Notes: generated by a model not told the origin, from the sequence alone. 64,000 nt of DNA from Paraspadella gotoi (GCA_051294375.1 CM119270.1:17355888-17419887), one strand, 5' to 3'. Numbered from the stretch's first letter, positions 13,871-25,902 are shown. Translations and numbers: made by a program.

Positions 13871-15600
13871 GTTGTGACGGAAATGTTGAATAGTTTCTAT
13901 GCCTCACGAGGTACGCACGGTTCAGACCGTTAATAATTCTTAAGTTGTTATTATTTATCAAAAACTCGTAGAAACTTTTATCTTTTAACGGGCAGACGCC
14001 TAAGTTTGATTGGATTAAAAATTCATGAATGAATCAGCCTACTAAGGTTGATAGTTAACCTTAAAAGCGGTCTAAGTCTATTCAATAAAAAAATCGACGC
14101 GGTCATTTCGAGGCCTCTCTGCCTTAGTATGGCCGACTGAAAAAATAGAGACGAGGCATATTATTTTTCCTCAAGTTTGGACATGCACACATCGCACAGG
14201 CACAAAGATTCGCTCGAGCGTAAATCCGCATAACGCGATAGTTAAGTTTCACTGTTTACTCATTCCCGATATTCAATTCAATTACAAATTGACTTTTAAA
14301 TGAGAAACAAAGAGCTCGTGTTTGTTTTACGGAATCGTATAATCGTTGAACGAAAGAAAAAGTGTGGATAAAAATGGTACAAAATAACATATCGAGTAAT
14401 GGGAATAAGGAAAGAAAAAGATAGGGACTGGAATATAGGAAAAAGAGAGAGGGTACTTAAAGAAAAAATAAGTGAAGAGAGATACTTGGGAAAAAGGAAA
14501 GAAAAAGAAGGGACTGGAAGATAGGAAAAAAAGAGAGGGTTACTAGAAGAATAGATAAGTTAGGATGAAGTAATGAGAAAAAGAATAAGAAAAAGATGGG
14601 GACTGGAAGAGAGGAAAAAGAGATAGGGTTACTTGAAAAAAAGATAAGTAAAGAAAGGTACTGGGAAAAAAAGAGAAAAAGATGGGAACTGGAAGATAGG
14701 AAAAAGAGAGAGGGTTACTTGAAGAAAAGATAAGTAAAGGGAAGTACTGGGAAAAGGAAGAAAGGGAATCAGAAAAAAATGGCGTAAAATACAAAAAAAT
14801 GGGGAAAAAAAAGAAAAAGAACAAAACAAAAAGGCATCCGTCCGTCTACCTGTCGCTCCGTGATCGAAGCAAAATCCCAAAAACGACGCGAACGAAAGGA
14901 AAGATTTAAGATTTGGAAGGAAAATCTTTCCGCTTTTCGATCCACGACGTTTCCCTTTTCTTTTTCCTCCTTCCTCCTTTCCTCCTTCCTCCTTTCCTCC
15001 TTCCTCCTTTCCTCCTCTGTCGACTCGCAATGTCATTCTTCTCTTTTTATTCCGCCGTTTGTAAAATGAAATTAACGCGACCGGGGGGGGAGCTTCAAGA
15101 GAAAAGTAAAAAACTTGAAATTAGATCAAAGCGAGTAATTGGTTTCAAAATTTAATTCGTTTTATTAATAAGATTAAATTAAATTCCGTCTTAAACTATA
15201 ATTTAACTAGGTCGATGAGTTAAAATATATAATTACAATTTATTAAACGATTTTAAGCGTCAGCAACCCACCCCCCCAAAAAAAAGGAAACGCGTATTTT
15301 TTTTTATTCAAAATCACTATTTGTTTACAATTTTGTTCATTTGTTCCTCTTGTCCACAAAATCGAACTACAAACGAACATTTTAATCTTCCGAACTTTGA
15401 TCCGAATTTTTAAAATCGTGACGAGAGAAACGGACAGGTGATTCCATTCTTTTCACGGCCCTTGGTGTGATTCCCTTCTTTTCACGGCCCTTGTGTGATT
15501 CTCACGATCGTAAATCGTCATCGCACTTAGGTCAACGACTGAGCCTTTCGTGAATCGAAACGAAACAAAAGGACATCGACCTCTTTTTTAACATGAATGT

Positions 15601-15646
<46 letters not shown>

Positions 15647-15834
15647 ATATATATATACCATGATGGAAAAAAAAATCGTCGCCGGTTGGAAAAAGTCGGT
15701 TAATTTCATTGTAAATATTTTTTGGCCATTAAATAGGTTTAATATTGACTCTTAATGAATAAAAATATATTTCTCAACCGCATAAAATTATTTATTGCAT
15801 CAATTATTTCCAAAAGAGGTTGTTCTAACTGTTT

Positions 15835-16165
15835 TCACCTCTTTTTTTTCAAAAGACTAATCATATTTTTATTAATTATTATATCTCTGAATAATATTTT
15901 TATCAGAATTTGGGCAAAAAAATGGTGAAACTGAAAAGCATTGATTCCCTTTAAAGTAAACCAGGCTTCAGTTTTTGCTGCATAAATGTGATGATGCATT
16001 GTCTTTCCCTTCAACAAAATATTTGATGTTTTTTTGGGGGAGGATTTGTTTGATATTTCTTTCTGAAATACATCCAGAGGTAAATAAAAATGATAACTTT
16101 GCTCACAGAAAGGTTTACCCAGAGTCTTATTACTTTTTATTGATACTTTACAATATAAAAAATTC
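15835..16165 (-). pseudogene. decayed Tc1/mariner-like transposase fragment (R copy 2)
   Basis: Minus-strand frame with T-E-A-W-F-T-L-K-G-I-N-A-F followed by a relic of the PDLNPIEN box, in which the catalytic Glu position reads Lys. One residue is missing before it. If that residue is restored, the Asp-to-Glu spacing fits DD34E of the Tc1/mariner superfamily. The locus is a relic. Confidence 0.5.
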
Positions 16166-16884
16166 TGGAGCATCTACAGCATCAATGTATTTATAATATT
16201 GCTTTTTTTGATATATGAATTAAGATTCCATCACTGAATCTATCCTAATAGGATGATGCAATAACCATTTGACATGAGACAGAAAAGGCAAGGATTTTAA
16301 AAGTTTTTATACTTGTTTTTAATACGTTTAATTTCATGTCTTTTAATTGATACCAATACATGTTAACCTTGCTAACCTTCGAATTCATGGCCGAGAAAAT
16401 TAGATTATAGAGTACAAAATCAAACAATATAATGAAAAAATAAAATGTTAAAAACTTTAAAGGTCACGTGACCACTCTCCGCCAATCAAAATCGGGATTG
16501 TCAAAAATATTAAAAATAAAAAAGAGATCGAACATTTTATGTATGTTTGTGTCTATAATATTAAGAAATATGTAAGTGGTATCGGAAAACATCGGAGAGT
16601 AAAAGTTTCTGTAGAAAAAAATATCGTCAATCCAGCTACTGTACAATATGTTAATGAGGTTGAAAAACTCAATGTCATTTAAAATTAACCAACAAGTTAC
16701 TCTGCTACATTCAGTGATTCAATCATTTGTGTGTAAACCCGTAATTCGTGGCAATCTCCCTAATTCAAATTCGAGGGATGTCAGTAAAGTGCACCAGTTG
16801 AGAAGTTAATATTTAATTAACTTGCCCCATCTACTTGTTTTTTAACTTTGCCTTATTATTTTTTTCAGACAGGTTTTTTAATTC

Positions 16885-17240
16885 GGATCTGTTTTAGGGC
16901 TGCTTATCAGCAGACCCGACTTTATAATTCACTTTGGTCGGTAAAGAACCTGTTTCATAATTTATTATGCTTACTTTTTCTTTTTATTTTAAATGTAAAT
17001 GCAAGATGATTAATTCATCAAACTAATTATTCAGTTAATTAATCAATTAAGTGGAATTAATTAATAAATAATTTAAGTTAAATCAATCAAACAACATTTT
17101 GAATCATATTAATTAATTGCCTTGATTAATCTAAATAATTAACCTTGCTTAAAATAATTATTAATTAATTAAATAATTAATTACTGATAATGATCGTGGG
17201 CAGATCCGACATTGTTTGCTAAACTTGTTTAACGCAGAAG
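16885..17240. mobile_element. Helentron-like element, internally deleted copy
   Basis: Starts with a damaged GGATCTG..CAG..CAGA hairpin and TTCACTTTGGTCGG. It jumps directly to the AT-rich TTAATTAA half and ends with GGGCAGATCCGACATTGTTT and 'gctaaacttgttt'. The core present in full copies (for example 30286-31092) is missing. Confidence 0.6.
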
Positions 17241-17507
17241 AAGATTGAATGAAAGCAAAATCGAGAGGTTAAGGAATTCATCCACAACTAGATTTTAATA
17301 AAGGTGGGAAACTGCGGCATTTCTCATTTTTAAAAAAAATCATTTGTTCAACTTCAAGGTACGCGTTTTTACATTTATATGTTTTACATGAAAACTTAAT
17401 ATAAAAATTTTCATTTGGATTTTTTCAAAGATCTTCTGACTCACAGTTATACACGGATTTCAAATGGGAGTGAAACTGATTGACTGTGATTAATATTTTA
17501 TTTTCAG

Positions 17508-17674
17508 TAGTGAAAATCCCTGACGTTTATGTTCCATATAAGCAAATTGATAATACTTTACATCATAACAACTGTGTGCGTTGCCTTACAGCAGCTTTTT
17601 TTGCAACATTTTTCCCATCTTATTTGATATTCAATTTTAAACTCATTGTGAAAAAAATGGAGACTAATATTTAA
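17508..17674 (+). CDS. possible exon of unknown protein inside block R
   Basis: A T-rich tract and CAG acceptor (17501-17507) precede a phase-1 frame of 55 codons ending TAA at 17672-17674. The residues are varied, starting VVKIPDVYVPYKQID, with a C-V-R-C pair and a hydrophobic F/L-rich tail. It lies between two inverted Helentron-like ends. In block copy 4 the matching place is interrupted by a 12-N gap just after the acceptor. No upstream exon was found and I do not recognise the family. It may be captured host sequence or chance. Confidence 0.2.
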
Positions 17675-17924
17675 TTTATTTTGCATTCATTAATTAGTAT
17701 AATGTAAAATTCTTATTAATATATTTAAAGATTTGTTAGGTCAAAAGGCGTTTGCTAGGTCATTGTTCTTTGGTAATTCGTTTTAACTCTTAAATTTTTA
17801 TTTTCTATAAGTTTAACTAGGAAAAACATTCTTATTGTTATTCAAAAATTTTTAAGACATAAAATTGTTTTTCTCTTAATTCCCAAAAACAACGAAAATG
17901 AAAGTCTATACACAAAGTTTAACT

Positions 17925-18242
17925 AGAACAAGTTTCAGCAAGCAATTTGGATCTGCCCACGATAATTATTGTAATTAATAAATTATAATTAAATAATTCA
18001 AATTAATTAATTAATTAGGCGTTATTTTAATTAAGACTTTTGTTACTAACTACGACAGAAGCAATGATGACGATGAGAATAATCGATAACGATTGACTTG
18101 ATTGATTGACTGAATTAATTAATTATTGATTAGATTAATTACATAATTGTTAATTAACGATTAATTATTTGATTAAATATTTACATCTTACATTTATATT
18201 TAATATAAAAGGGAAAAAGAAGCATGATAAGCATCAGTGACA
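17925..18242. mobile_element. Helentron-like terminus, inverted partial copy
   Basis: Begins AACAAGTTTCAGCAAGCAA and GGATCTGCCCACGATAAT, then runs into TTAATTAA-rich DNA and 'aaaagggaaaaagaagcat'. It is the reverse of the end at 17210-17240 and stops at the N gap. Confidence 0.6.
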
Positions 18243-18267
18243 NNNNNNNNNNNNNNNNNNNNNNNNN
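18243..18267. other. 25-N scaffold gap
   Basis: 25 N between block R pieces. Confidence 0.99.
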
Positions 18268-18378
18268 TGTGATTCTCACGATCGTAAATCGTCATCGCAC
18301 TTAGGTCAACGACTGAGCCTTTCGTGAATCGAAACGAAACAAAAGGACATCGACCTCTTTTTTAACGGAATGAATATG

Positions 18379-18456
<78 letters not shown>

Positions 18457-18665
18457 TATACCATGATGGAAAAAAAATCGTCGCGGTTGGAAAAAGTCGG
18501 TTAATTTCATTGTAAAATATTTTTTTTGGCCATTAAATAGGTTTTAATATGTAACAAGACCTCTTTAAGACTGAATAAAAATATTATTTCTCAACCGCAT
18601 AAAATTATTTATTGCATGCAATTATTTCCAAAAGAGGTTGTCTCTAACTGTTTTCACCTCTTTTT
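18268..18665. repeat. block R fragment between two gaps
   Basis: A 398-bp piece equivalent to 11155-11585, 15490-15840 and 20510-20912: end of the tandem array, the segment with 'gagcctttcgtgaatcgaaacg', (TA)n at 18380-18459 and the post-TA segment. It is bounded by 25-N gaps on both sides, so it is probably an orphan repeat contig. Confidence 0.8.
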
Positions 18666-18690
18666 NNNNNNNNNNNNNNNNNNNNNNNNN
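18666..18690. other. 25-N scaffold gap
   Basis: 25 N; block R copy 4 begins at its right edge with the same start sequence as copy 2. Confidence 0.99.
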
Positions 18691-20221
18691 GTTGTGCGGA
18701 AATGTTTGAATAGTTTCTATGCCTCACGGGGTCGCACGTTCAAGACGTTAATAATTCTTAAGTTGTATTATATTATCAAAAACCCGTAGAAACTTTACTT
18801 TTAACGGGCAGACGCTAAGTTGATTGGATTAAAAATTCATGATGAATCAGCCTACAAGTTGATATTAACCTTAAAAGGTCAAGTCTATTCAATAAAAAAT
18901 GACCGGTCATTCGAAGTTGGCCGACTGAAAAAGATAGAGACGAGGCATATTATTTTTCCTCAAGTTGGACATGCACACATCGCACAGGCACAAAGATTCG
19001 CTCGAGCGTAAATCCGCATAACGCGATAAGTTAAGTTTCACTGTTACTCATTCCCGATATTCAATTCAATTACAAATTGACTTTTAAATGAGAAACAAAG
19101 AGCTCGTGTTTGTTTTACGGAATCGTATAATCGTTGAACGAAAGAAAAAAGTGTGGATAAAAATGGTACAAAATAACATATCGAGTAATGGGAATAAGGA
19201 AAGAAAAAGATAGGGACTGGAATATAGGAAAAAGAGAGAGGGTACTTAAAGAAAAAATAAGTGAAGAGAGATACTGGGAAAAAGGAAAGAAAAAGAAGGG
19301 ACTGGAAGATAGGAAAAAAAGAGAGGGTTACTAGAAGAATAGATAAGTTAGGAGAAGTAATGAGAAAAAGAAAAGAAAAGATGGGGACTGGAAGAGAGGA
19401 AAAAGAGATAGGGTTACTTGAAAAAAAGATAAGTAAAGAAAGGTACTGGGAAAAAAAGAGAAAAAGATGGGAACTGGAAGATAGGAAAAAGAGAGAGGGT
19501 TACTTGAAGAAAAGATAAGTAAAGGGAAGTACTGGGGAAAGAGAGAAAGGGAATCAGAAAAAAAGGCGTAAAATACAAAAAAATGGGGAAAAAAAAGAAA
19601 AAGAACAAAAACAAAAAGGCATCCGTCCGTCTACCTGTCGCTCCGTGATCGAAGCAAAATCCCAAAAACGACGGCGAACGAAAGGAAAGATTTAAGATTT
19701 GGAAGGAAAATCTTTCCGGCTTTTTCGATCCACGACGTTTCCCTTTTCTTTTTCCTCCTTCCTCCTTTCCTCCTTCCTCTCTTCCTCCTTTCCTCTTTCC
19801 TCCTCTGTCGACTCCGCAATGTCATTCTTCTCTTTTTATTCCGCCGTTTGTAAATGAAATTAACGCGACCGGGGGGGAGCTCAAGAGAAAAGTAAAAAAC
19901 TTGAAATTAGATCAAAGCGAGTAATTGGTTTCAAAATTTAATTCCGTTTTTTAATAAGATAAATTAAAGTTCCGTCTTAAACTATAATTTAACTAGGTCG
20001 ATGAGGTTAAATATATAATTTACAATTTATTAAACGATTTTAAGCGTCAGCAACCCACCCCCCAAAAAAAAGAAACGCGTATTTTTTTTTATTCAAAATC
20101 ACTATTTGTTTGACAATTTTGTTCATTTGTTTCCTCTTGTCACAAAATCGAACTACAAAACGAACATTTTAATCTTCCGACTTTGATCCGAATTTTTAAA
20201 ATCGTGACGAGAGAAACGGAC

Positions 20222-20520
20222 AGGTGATTCCATTCTTTTCACGGCCCTTGGTGTGATTCCCTTCTTTTCCACGGCCCTTGGTGTGATTCCCTTCTTTTCA
20301 CGGCCCTTGGTGTGATTCCCTTCTTTTCACGGCCCTTGGTGTGATTCCCTTCTTTTCACGGCCTTGGTTGATTCCGCTTCTTTTCACGGCCTTGGTGTGA
20401 TTCCCTTCTTTCACGGCCCTTGGTGTTGATTCCCTTCTTTTCACGGCCCTTGGTGTGATTCCCTTCTTTTCACGGCCCTTGGTGTGGATTCTCTTCTTTC
20501 ACGGCCCTTGGTGTGATTCT
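20222..20520. repeat. 27-28-bp tandem array in block R copy 4
   Basis: About eleven units of the same repeat as 10850-11165, with single-base indels between units. Confidence 0.9.
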
Positions 20521-20637
20521 CACGATCGTAAACGTCATTCGCACTTAGGTCAAACGACTGAGCCTTTCGTGAATCGAAACGAAACAAAAGGACATCACCT
20601 CTTTTTTAACGGAATGAATATGATAATATATATTATA

Positions 20638-20709
<72 letters not shown>

Positions 20710-20899
20710 ATGATGGGAAAAAAAATCGTCGCGGTTGGAAAAAGTCGGTTACATTTCATTGTAAAATATTTTTTTTGGCCATTAAAAGGGTTTTTGATAT
20801 GTTACAAACCTCTTTAAGACTGAATAAAAATATTATTTCTCACCGCCATAAAATTATTTATTGCATGCAATTATTTCCAAAAGAGGTTGTCTCTAACTG

Positions 20900-21230
20900 T
20901 TTTCACCTCTTTTTGTTCAAGGACTAATCATATTTTTATTAATATTATATCTCTGACATAATATTTTTTATCAGAATTTGGGCAAAAAATGGTGAAAACT
21001 GAAAAGCATTGATTCCCTTTAAAGTAAACCAGGCTTCAGTTTTTGCTGCATAATGTGATGATGCATTGTCTTTCCCTTCAACAAAATATTTGATGTTTTT
21101 TTAGGGGGGGATTTGTTTGATATTTCTTTCAGATAATACATCCAGAGGTAAATAAAAATGATAACTTTGCTCACAGAAAGGTTACCCAGAGTCTTATTAC
21201 TTTTATTGATACTTTACAATATAAAAAAAA
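20900..21230 (-). pseudogene. decayed Tc1/mariner-like transposase fragment (R copy 4)
   Basis: Same relic as at 11580-11885 and 15835-16165. The minus strand reads the D-N-A-S-S-H, A-W-F and G-I-N-A-F words in shifting frames. The copies share most bases but not an open frame. Confidence 0.5.
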
Positions 21231-21954
21231 TTCTGGAGCATCTACAGCATCAATGTATTTATAATATTGCTATTTTTTTGATATATGAATTAAGATTCAT
21301 CACTGAATCTATCCTAATTGAGATGATGCAATAACCATTTGACATGAGACAGAAAAGGCAAGGATTTTAAATAGTTTTTAACTTGTTTTTAATACGTTTA
21401 TTTCATGTCTTTTAATTGATACCAATACATGTTAACCTTGCTAACCTTCGAATTCATGGCCGAGAAAATTAGATTATAGAGTACAAAATCAAACAATAAT
21501 AATGAAAAAATAAAATGTTCAAAAACTTTTAAAGGTCACGTGACCACTCTCCGCCAATCAAAATCGGGATTGTCAAAAATATTAAAAATAAAAAAAGGGA
21601 TGTGATCCGAACATTTTATGTATGTTTGGTGTTATAATAATTAAGAAATATGTAAGTGGTATCGGAAAAATCGAGAGGTAAAAGTTTCTGTAGAAAAAAT
21701 AATGATTCAAATCCAGCTTACTGTACAATATGTTAATGAGGTTGAAAAACTCAATGTCATTTAAAATTAACCAACAAGTTACTCTGCTACATTCAGTGAT
21801 TCAATCATTTTGTTGAAACCGTAATTCGTGGAATCTCCCTAATTCAAATTCGAGGGATGTCAGTAAAGGTGCACCAGTTGAAGAATGTTAATATTAATTA
21901 ACTTTGCCCATCTACTTTCGTTTTTTAACTTTGCCTTAATCATTTTTTTCAGAC

Positions 21955-22711
21955 AGGTTTTTTCATTGGATCTGCTTTTAGCTGCTTTCAGCAGATCCCG
22001 ACTTTATAATTCACTTTGTCGGTCCGTCGGTCCACCCCCTCAATCTTGTTGGGCATTCACTTATATCATGCCAGAACATTGAATTATGATAAATTGTGTA
22101 GAAAAAACGATGTCCGTCCATCCATCCCACCTTAGCAAAAAACACCAATTACTCGTGATTCAATGAATGGATTTGAATGAAATTTTGTGTGTGGGTAGGG
22201 AAGTGTGTGATCGATCTGGATATGAAGTTTCTATTGAATCGTCCGAGTGGAAATGAGTTTAAATGAAAAAAACAAAAAAATATATTTTACTATTTGAACA
22301 CCAATTACTCATAAGTGGATGGGGCGATTGACTTGAAATTTTGTATTCAGGTAAAAAAGTGTGTGATTAAACTGGAAACCAAGATTCGATGGAATCGTTT
22401 GTGTGGAAATGAGTTTAAAAATGAAAAACAAAGAACCTGTTTCACTAATTGATTATGCTTCTTTTTCTTTTTATTTTAAATGTAAATGCAAGATGTATTA
22501 ATTAATCAAATAATTATTCAGTTAATTAATCAATTAGTGAATTAATTAATCAATAATTAATTAATCAATCAAAACAAACATTTTGGATCATATTAATTAA
22601 TTGCCTTATTAATTAAATAATTACCTTGCTTAAAACAATTATTAATTAATTAAATAATTAATTACTGATAATGATCGTGGGCAGATCCGACATTGTTTGC
22701 TCAAACTTGTT
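21955..22711 (+). mobile_element. Helentron-like non-autonomous element, forward copy
   Basis: Starts at the GGATCTGC hairpin (slightly damaged). It continues with TTCACTTTGTCGGTCCGTCGG, a short GTCC-type microsatellite, two tandem ~140-bp core units ('caccaattactc', 'gaaattttgt', 'gagtttaaatg') and a TTAATTAA-rich half. It ends with GGGCAGATCCGACATTGTTTG and 'ctcaaacttgttt'. The short inverted word GTCGGATCTGC is present near both ends. This layout recalls DINE-1/HINE elements. Confidence 0.65.
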
Positions 22712-22998
22712 TAACGCAGAAGAAGATTGAATGAAAGCAAAATCGAGAGGTTAAAGGAAATTTCATCCACAACTAGATTTTTAATAAAGGTGGGAAACTG
22801 GGCATTTCTCATTTTTAAAAAAATTCATTTGTTCAACTTCAAGGTACGCGTTTTTACATTTATATGTTTTACTGAAAACTTAATATAACAATTTTCATTT
22901 TGAATTTTTTCAAAGATCTTCTGACTCACAGTTATACACGGATTTCAAATGGGAGTGAAACTGATTGACTGTGATTAATATTTGTTTATTTCAGTAGT

Positions 22999-23010
22999 NN
23001 NNNNNNNNNN
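22999..23010. other. 12-N gap
   Basis: 12 N. By comparison with 17510-17770, about 250 bases are missing here. Confidence 0.95.
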
Positions 23011-23163
23011 ATTCGTTTTAACTCTTAAATTTTTATTTTCTATAAGTTTACATGTTTGTCAAATACTGTCATTAAAATTCGTTGTCAAAACAAATAAAAA
23101 TTGTTTTTCTCTTAATTCCCAAAAACAACGAAAATTGAAAGTCTATACACAAAGTTTTAACTA

Positions 23164-23975
23164 GAACAAGTTTCAGCAAGCAATGTTGGATCTGCCCACG
23201 ATAATTATTGATAATTAATTAATTAATAATTAAATAATTCAAATTAATTAATTAATTAGGCGATTAATTAATTAATTAATTTGAACCCAAATGTTTGTTT
23301 TTAAGACTTTTTGTTATTAACTACGACAGAAGCAATGATGACGATGAGAATAATGTCGATAACGATTGACTTGATTGATTGACTGATTAATTAATTATTG
23401 ATTAATTAATTGACCAATTGATTAATTAACAGATTAATTATTTGATTAATTATTACATCTTACATTTATATTTAATATAAAAGGGAAAAAGAAGCATAAT
23501 AAATTAGGGACAAGGTTTTTTGTTTTTTCCATTTAAACTTATTTCCACTCAAACCATTCCATCCATTGATTTCCAGCTTAATCACACACTTTCCTAACCA
23601 CATACAAAATTTCAGGTCAATCGCCCCATCCACTCATGAGCAATTGGTGTTCAGATTGTGAAATATATATATTTTTTTCCATTTAAACTCATTTGCACTC
23701 GGACGATTCCATCGTAACTTCATATCCAACTCTATCACACACTTTCCAACCCACACACAAAATTTCATTCCAATCCATCCATTCAATCACGAGTAATTGG
23801 TGTTTTTTGCTAAGGTGGGATGGACGGACGGAGGGACATCGTTTTTTTTGCATAATTTATCATAATTCGATGTTCTGACATGATATAAGTGAATGCCTGA
23901 CAAGATTGAGGGGGCGGACCGACGGACCGACAAAGTGAATTTTAGAGTCGGGATCTGCTGAAAGCAGATCTGACT
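23164..23975 (-). mobile_element. Helentron-like non-autonomous element, reverse copy
   Basis: Reverse orientation: AACAAGTTTCAGCAAGCAA, GGATCTGCCCACGAT, TTAATTAA-rich half, two core units (about 23525-23680 and 23683-23815), a GGAC-type microsatellite, then the 3' hairpin GGATCTGCTGAAAGCAGATC followed by TGACTAAAAA. It forms an inverted pair with 21955-22711. Confidence 0.7.
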
Positions 23976-24092
23976 AAAAACGTCAGCGATTTTTCTACCA
24001 GATTGCAAAATTTGAAGTTGCTATAACAAATAATTTAGCCACAGTATTTGATCATTTCATTTCACTCCCATTTGAAATCTGTGTAGCACTCT

Positions 24093-24165
24093 GGTGGCAA
24101 TCCGCCAACCGTTAACAAAGGCCGGGTGTTGAATCCCGGTGGCCGCCTCACAGTTAAGAGAGAAG
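24093..24165 (+). repeat. weak tRNA-like word (possible SINE head)
   Basis: A GGTGGCAATC..GTTAAC word followed by GGTGTTGAATCCC resembles A- and B-box sequence of a tRNA-derived SINE, but no full cloverleaf can be drawn. The sequence just downstream ('cctgtaacgtggcgttacagcctg') recurs in intron 1 at about 26478-26505, showing that this region is a dispersed repeat. Confidence 0.25.
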
Positions 24166-24208
24166 GGGTGCTCAACCCTCCTGTAACGTGGCGTTACAGC
24201 CTGCGTAT

Positions 24209-25008
24209 TAGGGCGTTTAAAAATAACAAAACATGAAATCGAATAAGGTACATAGCTATTTTAGTGTAATCAAGTTTGTAGAATTCGATGTTGATAACCA
24301 ATTTTTTTGGATAGTTCCATCTTCTTTGTCAAAAATGGCGATTTTTTCAGCATATAAGGTACTATTCAAATGCAACAAACGTTGTAAAGTTTAAGAAAAT
24401 CAAATTATTAAATTTTTTTAAAAACTATATTTAACTTACTTAATATGAAAATAAAGACCCATATAAATATTTCAGTAAGTTTATTTACAAATTTTATATT
24501 TTATTAAATGTTTGTTAGCTATATTTATTAATAAATAATAATAAAAAGTAAGCTAAAGAAAAAAATAAAAATTAAAAAAAATTAAAAAAGGATTTGTATT
24601 CCTTACAAAAAGTTGATATAAGAAAGTATAATTCATTTTAACAAATTCTTTTATTAAGTTAGTTAAAAATGTTAAAAACTATTTTTTTTATATAATTTTT
24701 TAGGCATCGCGAATTTCCTTTCGTTTCGTTGTGTTTGAATTAGTAGAAGAAGTTTGAATTTGTTTACAACAACGATTTTATTGGTACTTAGGGACGTACA
24801 TGTTTCGGCTTTAAATTACAAGCCTTCTTCACTTTCCACATTAATATCTTCCAAACCTAATTCTCCCTTTCCTTTCACATTTCAATTTCACTGTTTCATA
24901 CTCAATTATTTATTAAGTAGTTTATTGTTAAAATATTTATTTCACTGTTAGTTTAAATCATTTATCTCTGTTGTACATTGCACAATGTATTGTTTATAAT
25001 GTTTCTTT

Positions 25009-25040
<32 letters not shown>

Positions 25041-25826
25041 TGTCTCTCTCTCTCTCTCTCAAAATTTTCACCACTTAATTTCTTTTCACAATCTAGCTCA
25101 ATCTGTCTTCACCTTAACCTGTCCTCACATCTGACCACTATTCTTTTCTTAACTCTGTGTTGGAAACTTTGCCCTCTCTCTGTCTCCCTCTTTCTCTCTC
25201 TCTATCTCTCTCTCTTACTTTTCCTTTGCACAAATAATTTGTAAAATTCATAAACAATTTTCTATGGCGCTGAAGAAGGCTTGTAATTTAAAGCCGAAAC
25301 ATGTACGTCCCTATGTACCAATAAAATCGTTGTTGTAAACAAATTCAAACTTTTTCTACTAATATAATTTTTTAAATTTTTGGCTTAAAATTATAGTTTT
25401 TCTGAATTTTGGTCAACTTGATGACATAATTTTCTTTTAGCAACTTTTTGAAAGGAATACAAATCCAGGAATAAAATTTTGAAATTATTATTTTTTAACT
25501 TTAACCTAATTTTTTCTCAGAATTATTAATAAATATAGTTAACTAACTTTTTATAAAATATAAAATATAGAAATAAACTTACCAAAATATTTTTATAAGT
25601 CTTTATTTTTATATTTCAAAATTTTAATAATTTGATTTATCATAATTTATAATTGTTATTCTTTTTTATGACAATTTTATATACATTAAAAATCGTCATT
25701 TTCGACAAGAAAGATAAGATTATACAAAAAAATGGTCATTACCATCGAATTCTAAAGACTTGTTTACACTAAAATAGCTATGTACCTTATTCGATTTGTT
25801 ATTTTTTGTTATTTTTAAACACCCTA
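24209..25826. mobile_element. hAT-like non-autonomous element (hAT-1) with Penelope termini inside
   Basis: Left end TAGGGCGTTTAAAAATAAC, and the reverse complement of the right end reads TAGGGTGTTTAAAAATAAC. The element is flanked by a perfect 8-bp direct repeat CTGCGTAT at 24201-24208 and 25827-25834. An 8-bp duplication and a TAG-starting inverted end are hallmarks of the hAT superfamily. The arms are several hundred bases long and include an inverted pair of Penelope-type 3' termini (about 24740-24835 and 25262-25350). The middle is rich in CT microsatellites (25010-25060, 25170-25215). No transposase frame is present. The right end lies 76 bp upstream of the start codon of the large gene. 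Confidence 0.85.
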
Positions 25827-25902
25827 CTGCGTATATAGAATGGTTCTTTCACTAACTAACAATTATTCTGTCTCTTCAGTTCGTTTATTCACCGATTCCA
25901 CC
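25827..25902 (+). promoter_or_regulatory. 5' flank / UTR of the stalk gene
   Basis: Short region between the hAT-1 right end and the ATG. It contains a 'tctgtctcttcag' acceptor-like word at about 25868-25880, so either a 5'-UTR intron or trans-splicing could end here. The ATG at 25903 sits in a CCACCATGC context. A related copy of this flank lies in intron 1 (26455-26580). Confidence 0.4.

Larger units (their letters stand above)
13871..18242. repeat. large block R, copy 2
   Basis: Same order of landmarks as 8500-13100: the common start, GA-rich ~70-80-bp tandem units at about 14400-14760, a short tandem array at 15436-15500, (TA)n at 15600-15659, a transposase relic at 15835-16165, then Helentron-like ends at 16885-17240 and, inverted, at 17925-18242. 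The Helentron core is deleted at about 16941. It ends at a 25-N gap. Confidence 0.85.
18691..24000. repeat. large block R, most complete copy
   Basis: Longest version: common start, GA-rich tandem units (19200-19540), tandem array (20222-20520), (TA)n (20620-20707), transposase relic (20900-21230), then two complete Helentron-like copies in inverted orientation (21955-22711 and 23164-23975) around a ~450-bp spacer with a 12-N gap at 22999-23010. Confidence 0.85.

Noticed and set aside
25840-25902. upstream in-frame ATG of the stalk gene
   Set aside because: Poor context, directly next to the hAT-1 target duplication. The ATG at 25903 has an optimal CCACCATGC context.
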